From positions 990,501 through 1,054,500 of the forward strand of contig NC_090698.1 of assembly GCF_040954835.1 (NCBI RefSeq): DNA of 64,000 bases. The letters run 5' to 3'. This document shows positions 33,641 through 46,400 of the stretch, one piece after another. Position 1 is the first letter of the stretch. Every line of letters starts with the position of its first letter. The stretch comes from Lepisosteus oculatus (taxonomy: Eukaryota; Chordata; Actinopteri; Semionotiformes; Lepisosteidae). The notes beneath the pieces are model-generated. The model saw only the letters and a program-made list of their open reading frames with translations. It was not told the DNA's origin and ran no database searches. The translations under genes were made by a program, and so were the position numbers.

Positions 33641-33803
33641 TATAAGCGCGGTCTCGGTTCACCCTGCTCTTGGGGAACAGTATCGGTGGGGCGCCCGGAA
33701 AGAGCTCTCTTCGTTTTAATCCTCCTAAATAGGCCTGTAGGTTTTTCTACCCGAAGACACCGAATTCCTAGTAAACTCTGTGTCACTTTTCTCTAGATTA
33801 ATT
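33641..33803 (+). promoter_or_regulatory. gemin7: Probable gemin7 promoter and non-coding first exon
   Basis: A TATAAG at 33641-33646 is followed by GC-rich sequence and, at 33804, a strong donor (ATT|GTAAGT). The acceptor at 34055 begins the coding exon. The transcription start is inferred to lie a few tens of bases after the TATA-like element. No ATG in this exon is needed for the product. Confidence 0.5.
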
Positions 33804-34087
33804 GTAAGTAGCTTGCGGGTTTAATTTTCTCAATCGTTTTTGCTTTCGTGATTCGTGTAGAATTGGTGCAAACCGTTACAACTAGGTTTAACAAGGCAAT
33901 AAATGTGACAGATGGAAACGAGAATAAGCTGGTGTTGTCTGGGATTTTGGAGAAATAAATAAATAAAAGTATTTCAATCACGTCGTCTTTGTAACGCCAC
34001 GATACAAACTGACTCCGGTGTTTTGACTAACGGGCGGACGTGTCTCTCCCTGCAGCGCCGGGGGTAGCTGCGCCCCGACGCGGTGCC

Positions 34088-34438
34088 ATGAAGACCCCGG
34101 TCAGCGTGCTGCGGCTGCCCCGGGGCCCGGACGCCGACGGCCGCGGGTTCGACCCGACCTCCGCCCGGTTCCAGGCGCTGAGCGCGGCCGGGCAGCCGGG
34201 CCAGGAGCAGCGGGCCCGCTCGGAGCTGCGGGAGCGCTACCTGCGCAGCCTGCTCGCCATGGCCGGCAGCCCGGTGCGCTTCAGCATGTACGGGGGCGTC
34301 AGGGTCGCCGCCACCTTCGGCGCTTCCGACGTTGACATCCTGAACTTCCAGGTGGCGGAGCTGCAGACCCCGCTGGGCGTGCAGAGGGCCGCCGTGCTGC
34401 GCTGCCCTGATATAATTTCCTACTCCCTTGAGCTGTGA
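34088..34438 (+). CDS. gemin7: Gem-associated protein 7 (Gemin7)
   Basis: Gemin7 is a small Sm-fold subunit of the SMN complex. It pairs with Gemin6 and helps assemble Sm cores on spliceosomal snRNAs in cytoplasm and gems. The 116-residue product opens MKTPVSVLRLPRGPD. Its C-terminal two thirds carry EQRARSELRERYLRSLLAM, then a five-strand Sm-like region (VRVAATFGASDVDILNF, LQTPLGVQ) ending RCPDIISYSLEL. This layout and wording match vertebrate Gemin7, including the short TP-x-x-VLRLPRGP start. An in-frame ATG 48 bases upstream (34040) lies before the AG acceptor at 34055, so 34088 is the start. The whole CDS is in one exon. The exon is very GC-rich compared with its AT-rich flanks. Confidence 0.95.
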   Translation: MKTPVSVLRLPRGPDADGRGFDPTSARFQALSAAGQPGQEQRARSELRERYLRSLLAMAGSPVRFSMYGGVRVAATFGASDVDILNFQVAELQTPLGVQRAAVLRCPDIISYSLEL

Positions 34439-34551
34439 AGACGGGCGACCTCCTCAGAGACCACCAGCCTTTTAACAGGATGAGACCTACTGTATAATAC
34501 TGTTGTCCGGCCTTTTGAGTGAAGGTGGATTTTATTGTTTAGCCGTTTTCT

Positions 34552-34557
34552 AATAAA
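34552..34557 (+). terminator. gemin7: gemin7 polyadenylation signal
   Basis: AATAAA 114 bases after the gemin7 stop, the first such signal downstream, followed by T-rich sequence. Confidence 0.7.
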
Positions 34558-34599
34558 TTCTTCAGCTGAGATGCGTGTTTTGCAGCACGATTTAAAAGA

Positions 34600-35785
34600 T
34601 TTTTAAATTTGTTATGACCTTTGTGATTTGTTAATGACCTTAGATTATTTTATCTGGGTTGTGCACGTCGAGGTCGGTCTGTCTTTGCGTTTAGGATCAG
34701 GACAATCACTTGTTCACTAAAATACAGTAAATTCGCCGAGGATCAAGTACTAGTCGACTCTGCTTTTGCGCTGCTTTTGCACTGAAGACCATGGTTTTCA
34801 TGGCTACTTGTACTAAACGTGTATATAATATTTTTCAGGTGGTAATAATGTATGAACATATAGAAAATAAATAGCCGCATTTACTGAGGAAGAAAGCACA
34901 GTGCTCTGTTTAATATCATCCCTTCGTTTCCCTTCAACATCGCTTAGTCCAGCAGAGGGCCGCAGTGTGTCTGAGAACGTCCAGTCAATCCCAGAGGCCC
35001 GGAAGAAGGCGCTGTTACGCGAGCGGCCAGCGGAGGGCGACAGAGCGCTGCCCGGGGGCCCGCTGTGTAGAAGCGGGGGCAGACGCCTCCCCGCTTGCGA
35101 AGCGCTTCGCTATGAGGCAGAGGAAACGGCTGCAGGTGGATTTCAGATATAGTTGTCTGGGAGGCTGGAATTCCTGGCGCTCGGCCGTTGTGAAACGGAG
35201 GACAGTCTGGTTTTTGTTTCACCACCAAGGCAGAAGTCAAACCTTAAGCACTTCTGCATGTCCTCAACCCTTCAAGCAGTTAATTATTTAATGATATCTA
35301 TAAAACCTGGTAAAATGGTCCCAGGGGGACACACATAAAGGCCAGCTCTGAGTGCAAGGCCACCTGCCAGGTCAGTGCTTTGACTTTTATCATTTATAAT
35401 TATTTATATGTATAATTTATAAACCACCAGGTCACGAAGTGAGCCTGTAGGAGGGACAAGGTAGTAAATCATCTGGAAAATTTCAGCCTGGTGCTGCATT
35501 AATTGACTTTGCCCATGAAGCCACCTTGATCACAGCGGCTGGTTAGCAGGGGCAGAGTGCGTCAGTGACAGATCACACACAGGCTACAGGTGCTTAAGGC
35601 ACTGACTCGCTGAACAGCTCCCTGAGTGATTTTACTCCCTCCTGTTGTGTCCTTCAAAAATGCAGAAGTGGCTGGCGCTCGGACTGGAACCTTGTGGGTT
35701 CAGGTCCCTGGTGCTGTCCTCTTGGGCAAGACACTCTGCCCAGAGTGCTCCAGCGACCCCAGCGGTCAGAACTGGCACCAGCATG
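34600..35785. other. Intergenic, nothing recognised
   Basis: A GC-richer patch at 34960-35110 has no coding character. Nothing else seen. Confidence 0.4.
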
Positions 35786-35790
35786 AGGCG

Positions 35791-36064
35791 GAGCAGAGGT
35801 TCTGTGGCTCAGGATCTGCGCCTGTGGCTGGAAGGTTGCCGGCTCAAATCCCGCAGCCGGCAGAGGAATCCTACTCCGTTGGGCCCCTGAACAAGGCCCT
35901 TAACCCCAACTGCTCCAGGGGCACTGTACAATGGCTGACCCTGCGCTCTGACCCCAAGTTTCTCTCCCTGTCTGTGTGTCTCATGGAGAGCAAGCTGGGG
36001 TATGTGAGAAGACGAATTCCTAATGCAAGAAATTGTATAGGGCTAATAAAGTGATCTTATCTTA
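35791..36064 (+). mobile_element. tRNA-derived SINE, full-length copy
   Basis: The head GTTCTGTGGCTCAGGATCTG contains an A-box-like element, and GGCTCAAATCC is B-box-like. The body has GGGCCCCTGAACAAGGCCCT, GACCCTGCGCTCTGACCCC and GTCTCATGGAGAGCAAGCTG. It ends with AATAAAGTGATCTTATCTTA. The same architecture occurs at 48.97-49.25 and 57.27-57.54 kb, with a deletion derivative at 5.1 kb. Confidence 0.8.
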
Positions 36065-36065
36065 T

Positions 36066-39000
36066 CATCAGCATGTTAGACAAAACTTAAACCTCGGCAA
36101 GCTCCTTTGGATAAAGAGCATCTGTCAAATAAGGTTGTAATAAAGTTTCTGTAAGTTGCCAAACTCGTATTTCTTGCTTTTATTTTTGTCATCGACTTGC
36201 AGGAGAAAGCAGATCTCACAGACTGCCCTTGGAAGGCTCTCCCATGTTCCCCTGCTCTGCTGTGTCCACAGCACGTCTGTGTGAGTCTGTTGCAAGAGGC
36301 GCAGTGCAGTGGATCTCTGCTGTCTTCTCCTCTGGAAGAATTAGTTTTTTTTTCTTTCCTGGCTGCCTGCCTCTGGCTCTGAGTGAAAAACATCCTCTCT
36401 GGGGTCTGGCAGCCTGTGGGGTCATGATGGGAGTGTGTGGGGGGCGTGATATTGGCACAGCAGAGCTGCGCCGTGCTGCCACCACCACAGCGGGCAGCGG
36501 GAAGTACATTCCATCCTTTCCTGTTTACAGCCACTCGCTTCCTGTCAAACTAAGGGAACTTGACTGTGATAAAAAAATCACCTCTCCACAAATTGCCAGC
36601 ACAAATATTTATTTTCAGATTCTAAATTAGCAAGATGACTTAGGACTTTTTTCCCCCACTTTTTTTCCAAAGAAAAGACAGTCTGAACCAGGCTTAAAAG
36701 ACGGCTATTATCTGACTAATTAGTATTATCACAATTGTTCTGTGAGTGTGAGTGTCAAGCTAGGTTCCTAGAGAGCTTCAAAGTAAACACATTTCTCCAC
36801 AGAATTTTTCATCCGCTTGATTGGTCTAATAACTGGATCAATTAAGCAATTTTAATATTTTCTCAGCATCTTTCAGGTTTCAGGAGTTATAATTAGGCAG
36901 TTGATCGTACATACTGTATAAAACATCACAGAGTTGTTATTTTTTTGCTGGTCAGCCAATAATGAGACCATTCTGAAAAAAATGATTATTCCTGTTGGCG
37001 TCACAGGACACTCGAGCCCGTCCCAGAAACAATACGGGACGACTGGACAGGACGCCAGGCCGTTATGCATATACACATGGACCGCTGAGAAACTGCCAGA
37101 GCAGTTTTTAGGAAAAAAGGCCTCATGTAGAAACTGAAACAGATCGGCTCGTGATTAGGAGCACGGCGAGAGCTGCCGCTGGCAGACACGGGTTCCAGGG
37201 CTGAGAGCCAGGGCTCTGTGTGGGGAAACCCGGTGACGTAGCCCTTCCCATGGCTCTCCAGCTCCACCGCTCCGCTGAAGGCGGAAGGAGAAGCAAAACA
37301 GCTCCTCGTTTTACAGGTGAAAGCAGCAGTGTGGTTTAGACGTGGGGCTCTGAGGTGCACCCCCACGGTTTAGAAACGGCTCCCCCCGTGTCCTGTGAGG
37401 CACGCTCCTGGTTTTCACAAGTGCTTCCTCTCTCTGAATATTCCCACAACACCAAGCTAACTGCGTGTGATCGTTGCAGCTCCTGCCTGCTTTGGAAAGC
37501 CCAGTCCAAGCACGATGGAGAAACACAACTAATTATCTGCGGTTTTAATTGATAGAACCTTTTGTGTTGTTCAGTTTCACAAGGCCTGCAGGTTTCTGTC
37601 TGTTAATGGAAAACTGGTGTGAAACAAAAAGGACAGCAGGTTTGTTCAAGTGCTTTTCATTCCTTCGTAATCTCTTCAACCACCATGTGTCTCGAGGTCC
37701 TGGCATGGACCTCTGGAATGTCGTTCTAGTCGGCGATATACATTAAAGAAAGGAACATGGATTGTTTTTGTGGCTTGATGTCTTGTTGTTTTCCTTCGCG
37801 CCCCCGTCAGGATTCAGACCTCTCCGAAAGCTCGGTCTGCCCTGGGAATGTTTATTGGAATGCACCCATTGTGGAAACTTCACAGCGAGTGAGTCAGTGC
37901 ACGAAGGCTGTACAACAGGGGAATGTTGGACAAACTCCAGCACAGTGAAGTCATCGGGTTATGAGCCACAACATTGCTTATGGATGAGCAAGGTTATGTA
38001 ATTCTATTTTCCCAGCATGCATAGTGTTTCCAGTAAATCACAACTGTCTGGGCCAAGAGCCATCACCCAACGTCCATTGCCAGTGCCTGCCTGATGTCTT
38101 TTTTTAAGGTTGGTATTGTACCTTACAAGTGGAGACTTGGGAAACTTGGCAATCGGTATGATCAACTCTGTCCCACACTGGCTCTGCTCTGCAGGACAGT
38201 TAGACGGATTTCTTTCCAAGACAGGAGAACGCTGGCAGCACGGCGCTCAGGAACCCGTCAGTGCTGGCCTCAAAATGCCACCCTGCCATCACTCGGCAGG
38301 CCTGTGGGGAGCAAGAGGACACAAAGGGTGCTGCGTCCTTTACCAGGTGGCTGAAAGGGTGGCACTCGATGGTGTCTAGACGGGAAATGGTTTAATTGGT
38401 AGTCAATTATGAAAAAAATTAAAACTACAAGATTATCTGCTGGGGATCAAAGCCCGCTGATCTGTGATCTTCCTCAGACTAAACAGCTGGTGATAAAAGA
38501 TAGCACTAATGACAGTCTGGGGTACATCCCTGCCAACAGAAACGAGCCCTGATCCTGTGATCAGCGGAGTGTCCGTCTCAGCAGACCAACACGCAGAGGA
38601 CGGTCTGGCTGGGATGTGCTTCTCCAGCTAGGACCAGGGGATGATCCAGGGTCCTCAGGAAACACATTCGGTGAACTTTTACAGTTAAGTTCAGAAAACA
38701 TGGAGCAAATCCTGTTCTGGAGCAAACAGCTTTAAAATCCACCATGTCAGCTCTTAATCTCTCAAAGCATTGCTCCTGTTATTCAACATCCTGTTCGGTG
38801 CCTCAGTTGCTCAAACCTACTGTATTCCTGCTTCACAGTGTATTAATTTATTTGATTTCTGCTGTGTCCTAACATCTGTTTTTCTACTTTGCTTAGTTTT
38901 TCACTCTCTCTTCTAAAGTTACCTGTGACTGTTCCATTTTACATACAATTTCGTTATTTACTGTAATTATTCTACCATAATATCCAGCAGAAACATAAAC

Positions 39001-39110
39001 TGTAGGTTATTCCCTTAAACAGAATGTGCTCCCTTAACTCATTGTTTTAACCTCAGCAAACGTTTTTAAAACAAGTTTAAAACCAAAGTCTGATTATACA
39101 ACAACAGAAG
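36066..39110. other. Intergenic, nothing recognised
   Basis: Three kilobases without a supported gene, RNA or clear repeat. The scattered open frames of 60-150 codons lack family resemblance. Confidence 0.4.
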
Positions 39111-39111
39111 C

Positions 39112-39375
39112 ACGTTACAAGCAGAAGGAGACTATATCTGGCCCATTTTGTTCTATTGGTATTTTAATAAAAAAGTCACCCAGCCAATTCCTGAAGAAGC
39201 TTAGAGTTGGGCCTCATCCACCTGGCTGGAAAATCCCGGACCTGTTCCAGACTCTCACAGCTCTTTGAGTAAAGAAGCATTTCCTGTTCCATCTTCAATG
39301 AATGCCAGTCAGGCCTCATGTACCTGTGTCACTACTGAGTGTGAAACAGTGCTCTTAGTGAGAGCTAGAGCCATC
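39112..39375. mobile_element. Decayed dispersed repeat (CR1/L2-tail-like)
   Basis: CCCATTTTGTTCTATTGG, CCTGTTCCAGACTCTCACAG and GAGTAAAGAAGCATTTCCTG are diverged forms of phrases common in old fish retroposon fragments. Family assignment is uncertain. Confidence 0.35.
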
Positions 39376-39379
39376 ACAC

Positions 39380-42300
39380 TGCTTACACTGGGCAGAGAGC
39401 TCGCGTTTGCAACAGCACCTGAGGCGATGGTCCAGCACAGGCGACAAGGAGCCAAAGAGCCTCGTTTCCTTTAGCAACCATTGCTAATTTCCAGACCTGA
39501 CACCCCGAGTGCTCTTGTTAGTCTTAGAGAGGTTCTGCATCGCCTTTCAAGAAGCCCCTGATCTGTGAGAGCCTGCAGTGGCACCCAGACTAGTCAGTTC
39601 AGAAGACAAGCTGGGCAGGAAAGAGAGACTACACAGACTCCTTCCAAAGAGGTTTCCTGCTTTGTTACCCCACAGGGGTCCAGGGGACTTATGTGCTCTA
39701 ACTGCCTTAAAACTCTCCCTGCCGTCATGGAAATGGCAAAGGAGATTTTAAACTAAACCTTGGAAACTTGGGGCAACACTCGATTACGGAAGATGTATTC
39801 CAATATGTTTTCTTCTGGATAAGGACTGACGCAGCAGGAGGAAAGAAGAAAGAAAAGCACATCTTGGAGTGGAAGTGGTTTCCTTTCCCTTCTAGCTCGG
39901 TTTTCATAATATATATTTCTTCTCAGCATCAAACAACAGCACGTGTGCACTGGCCCGGAGACGCACAGACAGACACTTTATCCCACTTTAGACTCAGCCT
40001 CTTGCTTTGCGGGACTGTGCAGCACAAACAGGGAACCCCCCCCCCGTCACGGCTGGTCAGTATCCACCCCTGCTTGGCCCGCGGTTTCTGTGCGTCGCAC
40101 TACAGAACACTAACCATGGTGAGCCTGCACAGAGACGTCACACCGCAGCTTGGGCTCTGTGCGCTACAGCAGAAGTGCGAATTCTCTGCGCAGGCTCACC
40201 AACAGTGCTATTATATGCTACCAATATGGTTATAAAATGGTAAACTGTGGTGCATTTGTGCAAAATATGCAGGACAAACATGGCAAAAGTGAGATTACAA
40301 GTGCACCATGATGAGCTGTCTGTGGGATAGGCTCATGAAGCACACTACTGTATTTTATTAAATGAGCACCCAACAGGTCCCTGGCAAGAACATTGTAACA
40401 ATCCTGCCTGATGCACAAGGCCCAGCTTCCCAGAGTGGATGAGTTTGTCTCTAATGCAGCATGAAAGAGAGCCAGTTGCACTCTGCATGAAGGCTGAGTG
40501 CGGTAACTAAGGAAGGGAAATAGACTTTTGGTATTTACCCTTTGCTATTACGTTAACAGCACTATGCTCATTCCTAAACATACTTTACCATATAAAGTAT
40601 CCACAAACCCTGTACTGTGCATCATAATGTGCTGTAAAAATTCTCCCCACACACACTTCTGATGGGCTCAATTTCCCACAGATTCTCCACAGAGAAACTG
40701 TTCCCATCAGTCTCTCCGTCAGTACTGAGTCTCCTCTGTTCTCATTCCTGAGTTTATCTCTTTTGCTCTTCTTTCTCATAATTAAGAGGTTTCCAGGGAG
40801 GGCTGGCATCAAGCGTAATTACCTCTAATGAAACATCCACACGCACACACCCATGCCCACACCCTACAGCTCCCACCCCAGGAAGCCACCACCAGCGCCG
40901 GGGCAGCAGGGCTGTGACCCAGTCCCTGACCCTGCTGGGAACGGGGCGGGAGCTGCATGCCTGGCCTCTGCATCAGGACACACAGGGAAGGCTCACAGGA
41001 CACACTGGAGGCCCTTCCACATGTCTGCCTCACTCCCCCACCCCTCCTGCAAGCCTGCAAGACTGTGCTCCTGGCCTCTTGCTGGAGCTTAATCTCAATT
41101 TTCAAGCAGCGACAGTTTCCTGCTCACAGCCCTCATTTGACCTCTTTGACAGACGTCTTTGAACAGCTCAGTCTCCTGAGCGCCACTTTCCCCATCAATT
41201 TGCTTTCGGCTGGAAATTAAAATGCTTTCTATCTGCACAACTATAGACTTTTGATTTAAGACTGAATGCAGGTTCAGTGAATATGTGCTCGAAGCACAGT
41301 CCTGGGAGTACAACAAGCAGTAATGTGCTAATGACAATAACACCCATAACTGAAACTGAGAAAAATAAAATATAATGTCATATTTCTTCTAGAGGAAGAG
41401 GTCATGTGATTTCTAGCTAGAAAGAAATCGTTAAAAAGGAAGGAAGAACAGACATTTCTCTGATAACATCAGGGCCAAGCCCAGGCCAGCTGCAGGGGTA
41501 CATGTGGGTGAGTCCGGGACTCTGTCTCGGTGTGTTGCAGTGTCACATGTGTCCCCAAAACTCTTGGGCTGATTCTGGGTTATTGTCTGCTCTGTCCGTG
41601 ACAGTGCGCTGGTCCAACCTGCTCTGACTGTTGCTCTGACCAGGTGAATCCAGAGCAAAGGAACATCTAGTTCTCCATTCAGACTGCCCACATGGTGAGG
41701 GTTTTAGTCCTCACTGACACCGTATCTACCTGCGTGGTAAGAAAAGCAAAGACGGAGGATTAACTAATTAATTACAAATTAACTACAAACTGTAAATCAG
41801 CAAGGCTACAAAGGTCACGAGCCACAGAGACAGTTCCACAAGCCTGCCTAACCTGGTTTTACTGAACCTGCCAATGAAGCTCAAGTCCAGACATCTGCAC
41901 TGGCCAGCTCACCAGCTCAGGACTCTCTCTGAATTATCTCTGACATTGCAGAAGGGGAGGGGGCATTTATTCCAAGTCTTTCTTTTTTAACTGGGCTGCT
42001 TGCTGACCCTGGCTTGACTGTTCTTTCCTGGCGCGTGCAGTCTGGTCAGAGGGGAAGTGACCGCTCTCTGCCCCCTGTTCCCTGTCCCTCACCCTCGGCC
42101 AGCTTGGCCCGAGGACCCTCAGCCACTGGCCGGGCTCTCCGATTCTCTCCTCTCCGACAGATAAGGGAGCGGGATGTCAGCCGGGCCGGGCCGAGCCGGC
42201 AGGAACCCAGAGCAGCCGGGGCTGTTTATTTACTGATCCTATCCGGGACCTGGGTAAACTCCAGACGGAGATAACGGAGGCTATCTCCCTTCCCTCCACG

Positions 42301-42890
42301 CACCGTCTGTCCCGAGCTGGAAACATTTCCACTGCCAGGAGTGCTGCCTGGCGGCCCTTCGACAGGCTCACAGTGGTCAATCACACTGAGGCAATAAACA
42401 AAGAGTGTGAGGCTCAGGCGGCTCTCTTGCAGAGGAACCTACCTGTGTTGAGCTGCTCTGTGCGCCAGCTCTTGGTTTGGGGTTCGGCTCAGCGGCACAC
42501 AAGATCAATTACCCCTGAGTCGGGCTCCGCTGTTCTTCGCTCTCGAAAGGGACGTCTCTCTGCACGACAGTCAGCCAGAGTAGCCAATCTGCACACCACC
42601 ATGGCTCTTTCAAACTGGGTCAACTAATAAGGCATATATAATATATAATATATAATATAGCATGAGGATCTCCTCCAGGATTCCACAGCACAGGGCAGCT
42701 TGTTCCAGACTCACACGCTGACCTGGCTGCAGGCTGACTGGGCGATGGTTACAAGAGGACTGAGGGAGCAGGCTGTTCTCACCACTCAATCAACAATACT
42801 AAATCACTGATCTTCCTTCGCACAGGAGCCACACTGGAAATGTATAAGTTTTGCAAATGGGAGGAGAATCTGTTACTCCGATGTACTATG
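39380..42890. other. Intergenic; one GC-rich patch
   Basis: 42010-42310 is GC-rich with modest CpG content and could be a regulatory element. No exon could be delimited. A run of nine C lies at about 40028-40036. The rest is featureless. Confidence 0.35.
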
Positions 42891-42894
42891 TAAA

Positions 42895-43468
42895 GCCAGC
42901 AGCCATATCACCCTGCAACTCACAACTGGCAGCCCACTGAAGCTAAGCAAGTGTGAGCCTGGTCAGTACCTGGATGGGAGACTCCTGGGAAAGCAGAGGT
43001 TGCTGCTGGAAGAGGTGTTAGTGGGGCCAGCAGGGGGTGCTCACCCTGCAGTCCATGTGGGTCCTAATGCCCCAGTATAGTGACGGGGACACTATACTGT
43101 AAACAGGCGCCGTCCTTCGGATGAGATGTAAAACCGAGGTCCTGACTCTCTGTGGTCATTCAAAATCCCAGGGCGTTTCTCGAAAAGAGTAGGAGTGTAA
43201 CCCCAGTGTCCTGGCCAAATTTCCCGTTGGCCCTTACCAATCATGGCCTCCTAATAATCCCCATCTATGAATTGGCTACATTACTCTGCTCTCCTCCCCA
43301 CTGAGAGCTCCCCACTATGGCTGCCGTTGCATCATCCAGGTGGATGCTGCACACTGGTGGTGGTGGAGGGGATCCCCATGACCTGTAAAGCTCTTTGAGT
43401 GGAGTGTCCAGAAAAGCGCTATATAAGTGTAAGGAATTATTATTATTATTATTATATTATTATTACTA
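42895..43468 (+). mobile_element. 5S-rRNA-derived SINE (SINE3-like), complete copy
   Basis: The first 120 bases are a diverged 5S rRNA: GCCATATCACCCTGCA, then GAAGCTAAGCA, CCTGGTCAGTACCTGGATGG and GAGACTCCTGGGAAA. These correspond to the 5S start, the internal A/C-box region and the end. A 300-base body follows, then a 3' end with GTAAAGCTCTTTGAGTGGAG and GCGCTATATAAGTGTAAGGA, and an ATT-repeat tail. This is a SINE with a 5S-type RNA polymerase III promoter, not a 5S gene, since the 5S part is mutated and fused to a non-5S body. Partial copies are at 9.4 (minus), 31.2, 33.3 and 51.4 kb. Confidence 0.85.
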
Positions 43469-43469
43469 G

Positions 43470-46400
43470 GAAGCCTCCAGGAAACGTCCCTTGCGTAGGT
43501 GGCTGCCTGAGCTGGGAAGACAGAAAAAGTAGATATATCCCAAGCAGCCATCACTGGGGAAAAGTGATGCACACCGATGTAGCAACAGTGAATAGATAGT
43601 GCCTTCTGGTCAGATTTCTGATAGCTTTCAGACAAAATGCATCAAAATGAAAAGCAAAAGACAAGACTTGCATTGTGGAGCTGTGCAAAGCTCATATGGT
43701 TTACATCTCCCCCCAGACATCGAGATGGGAGGTGAAAGCAGAAGATCCCAGTCTTTCTGGACCACTCACCGTCCTTAGAGCCCCAGTGGACGGGACCAGC
43801 TGCTCTGTCATGGACAGAGGAAGGAAGTCTGACTCTCCTCTCATGATACAGGTTTACTGCAGTACATCATGGGGGCTCAAAGGCAATGACAGTAAAGTAC
43901 GACAAATTCAGAGCAAACTCATGACAAAGTTTGTGCAAAACACAGGATCTCATGGCAAATCACAGTACATGAAACTACATGGAGAGCGGCAAGACCTCAT
44001 TGAAATTTTACCACAATCAGCTTTCAGAAGGTCCTTAGCTCGATAGTGAATCCTCAAGAGCTCAGTTATCCAACGCCCCCAAATTAAAGTGATTTTCCTA
44101 TGAGATGGAATACACCTCTTTTCACAAAGGGTGGTGGAAGGTGGGTGCTTTGAACCCGACTGCTCTCCAAGCCTGGTGACCCTCTGTACCCATTCCTTCA
44201 GGCAGCTGTCTTGAGCAAGACCATCACAGCACTTTTCTGTGTATGCTGGATCGCAAAACAAGGCCAGAAAAGGCTACTGAGCCCCTGCTGCAGGCACCTT
44301 GTTTTTACGGTTCAGTCTGGTGACATCATAGGAATGTGTTTGGGAGAGCAGGCACTGAGGGAAGTGAAGCTTTATCACGCAGCGCAGAAAGGAAATGACC
44401 CCCGGCGAGTGTTTGCTGAGAGTGTGCTATGTATCTTCAGTAAACAGTGCAATCAAAACACATCTCTCATTGTCTCGGAGAGCCAGCCTTTAACGGCCAC
44501 CCTGCCTCTGTGAAAGAATGAGTGAGCTCAAAGCAATGGAATCTTATCTCTCCAAGAATGCACTTCATAATCCTCAGCTATATGCCCTGTGCTGCACATA
44601 GCAATACCCCCCTCAGCCCCAACAGCTATCTTACCCCATAACCCAGAGCAGGAAATAGGATTGAGCCAGGAAACATCCTTCTTGCACTTCTCTGCACATG
44701 ACTCTTCCTCACTGTCCCAGAGCAAACAAACAGGGGGTAGGACCAAAGATGCCACATGCTTGAGCCTAAGTGCTTGTAACGGTATAGACACTGCTGACAG
44801 CAGAGAGGCAGGGAGGGATAGGAGGCCCTGTGCTGCTCCCTCTGACAGGAGAAAGGAGAGGATGGGTGAGGAACTCCACACAGTGCCTCGGGGCTCCAGT
44901 CCACTCTTGAGGACTTCCCAGCATGCAGCGCTGGCCTGAGAGGGGCACAGTGACCGAAGCAAACAGGCCTGTGATGAATCACCCACAGCACCATACTGAG
45001 TACGATACGAAATAACAGGAAACAGGCTTAATGACAGGTCTTGGCACCTTGTGAAGCTAATTCCCAGATTTCTTTCCTCTGATTTAGACTCAGAAACTTT
45101 ATTAATGTCCTGCAAAATCCATAATGCATAGTAAACTTAAAGAAGTTCAAGCTAACTCTGTCTTCAACCCATAAGACAGACCTCCAAAAGCTTCGCTGTT
45201 AACAAAATTAAGGCCTTCGATTAAAAACAATAGAAATGACATTTGATCAATGATCTTATTAAGTATTTCACTTAATTGAGGACAACTTATTTTCATAATC
45301 AGACAGAGGCATGCTTCCAACAGCCCTGTCTCAGTCTGCCTGCTCTTGGCAGAACAGTGGAATATGGAAAGAAGCGCCAGGACCGACAGTTAATAAAAGC
45401 AGACATTTGTTAAAAAAATAAAGCCGCCGGAAAGTAGGTGGAGATGGGATTTGTCGATAGTTTTCCAGAAACTGGGATGTGTCTGGCGATCTCCAATGAC
45501 TCTCTCTCGCTCTCCGACCACATCTGCTGTTGTTTACTGGCTCAAGCAGGTGGGATAGATCACAGGAGCTCACGTGTTGAGGGGTCAGCATTACTGGGCA
45601 GGTGGCGTGCTTTTTATTTTGTTACTTTCTGGAGACTCTCGGATTCCTGCCTCGGTACCACTGGGGAATATTAACATGTGACAGGGGGCCACTGGGCTTG
45701 GTTTGGTGTTTTAACTGAACCCAGGATCCCATCTTGATTTTGTTCCATAGTCCTATAAGGCTTTGCACAAAGCAGTGCCTCCTGTTCTCAGATTTTCAGG
45801 ACACTTTCCCAAAGTTTCCACTGGTGTCCCCTGGTTCATTCTGAAGTCTGCTGAGCTGACTTTGTCAGTGTGTTTGAAGATTGTATCAGGCCCTGTTATA
45901 ATCTTCTCTGTTAAAAGAAGTTCAGTTCTTTTTTCTGGCAGTGAGGGGCATTCCTATTTTCCCAAAGAGTTTTAACTCTTTAACAGCCACCTCACAGTAC
46001 CCTGTAGCACAACAGTTTGATATATTTTTCCCCTCCACATAGAGATGACTCACTCTGTCACATCTGGGTGCTTAGCTCTCTTTTGGACAACAAGAGGTAA
46101 CAAACATTAAAGCCTCTTCAGAGTTTAGACAATTTCCACAAAATGACTAAAACTTTCCACTGTTTATTTTGAAAGGCCTGCTAAGATAACATATTAGATA
46201 TTGTTAGAAAAACACTTTGGGTTTTTCCTGCTAATATATATACATATTTGTAATAGGTATGCAGAAAATTTAGATTGCATTTGCCAGTGTTTGTGATCAC
46301 TAAAAACAATCAACAAATATCTGTCACTGTCTGTTCCCAGGGGGTCTCTAGGTCATTGTGGTGCTTTACACTGAAATCTACAGTATATTTGTCTTGACGG

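Noticed and set aside
32607-33662. 351-codon minus-strand open frame
   Set aside because: Entirely driven by the ~25-bp minisatellite. The upstream part lacks family likeness and overlaps the gemin7 promoter antisense.
35791-35865. Possible tRNA gene (A/B-box-like elements)
   Set aside because: No cloverleaf can be completed, and the same head is followed by the same SINE body in three places.
42895-43015. Possible 5S rRNA gene
   Set aside because: Many substitutions and direct fusion to a SINE body and tail; a single dispersed copy, not a tandem array.
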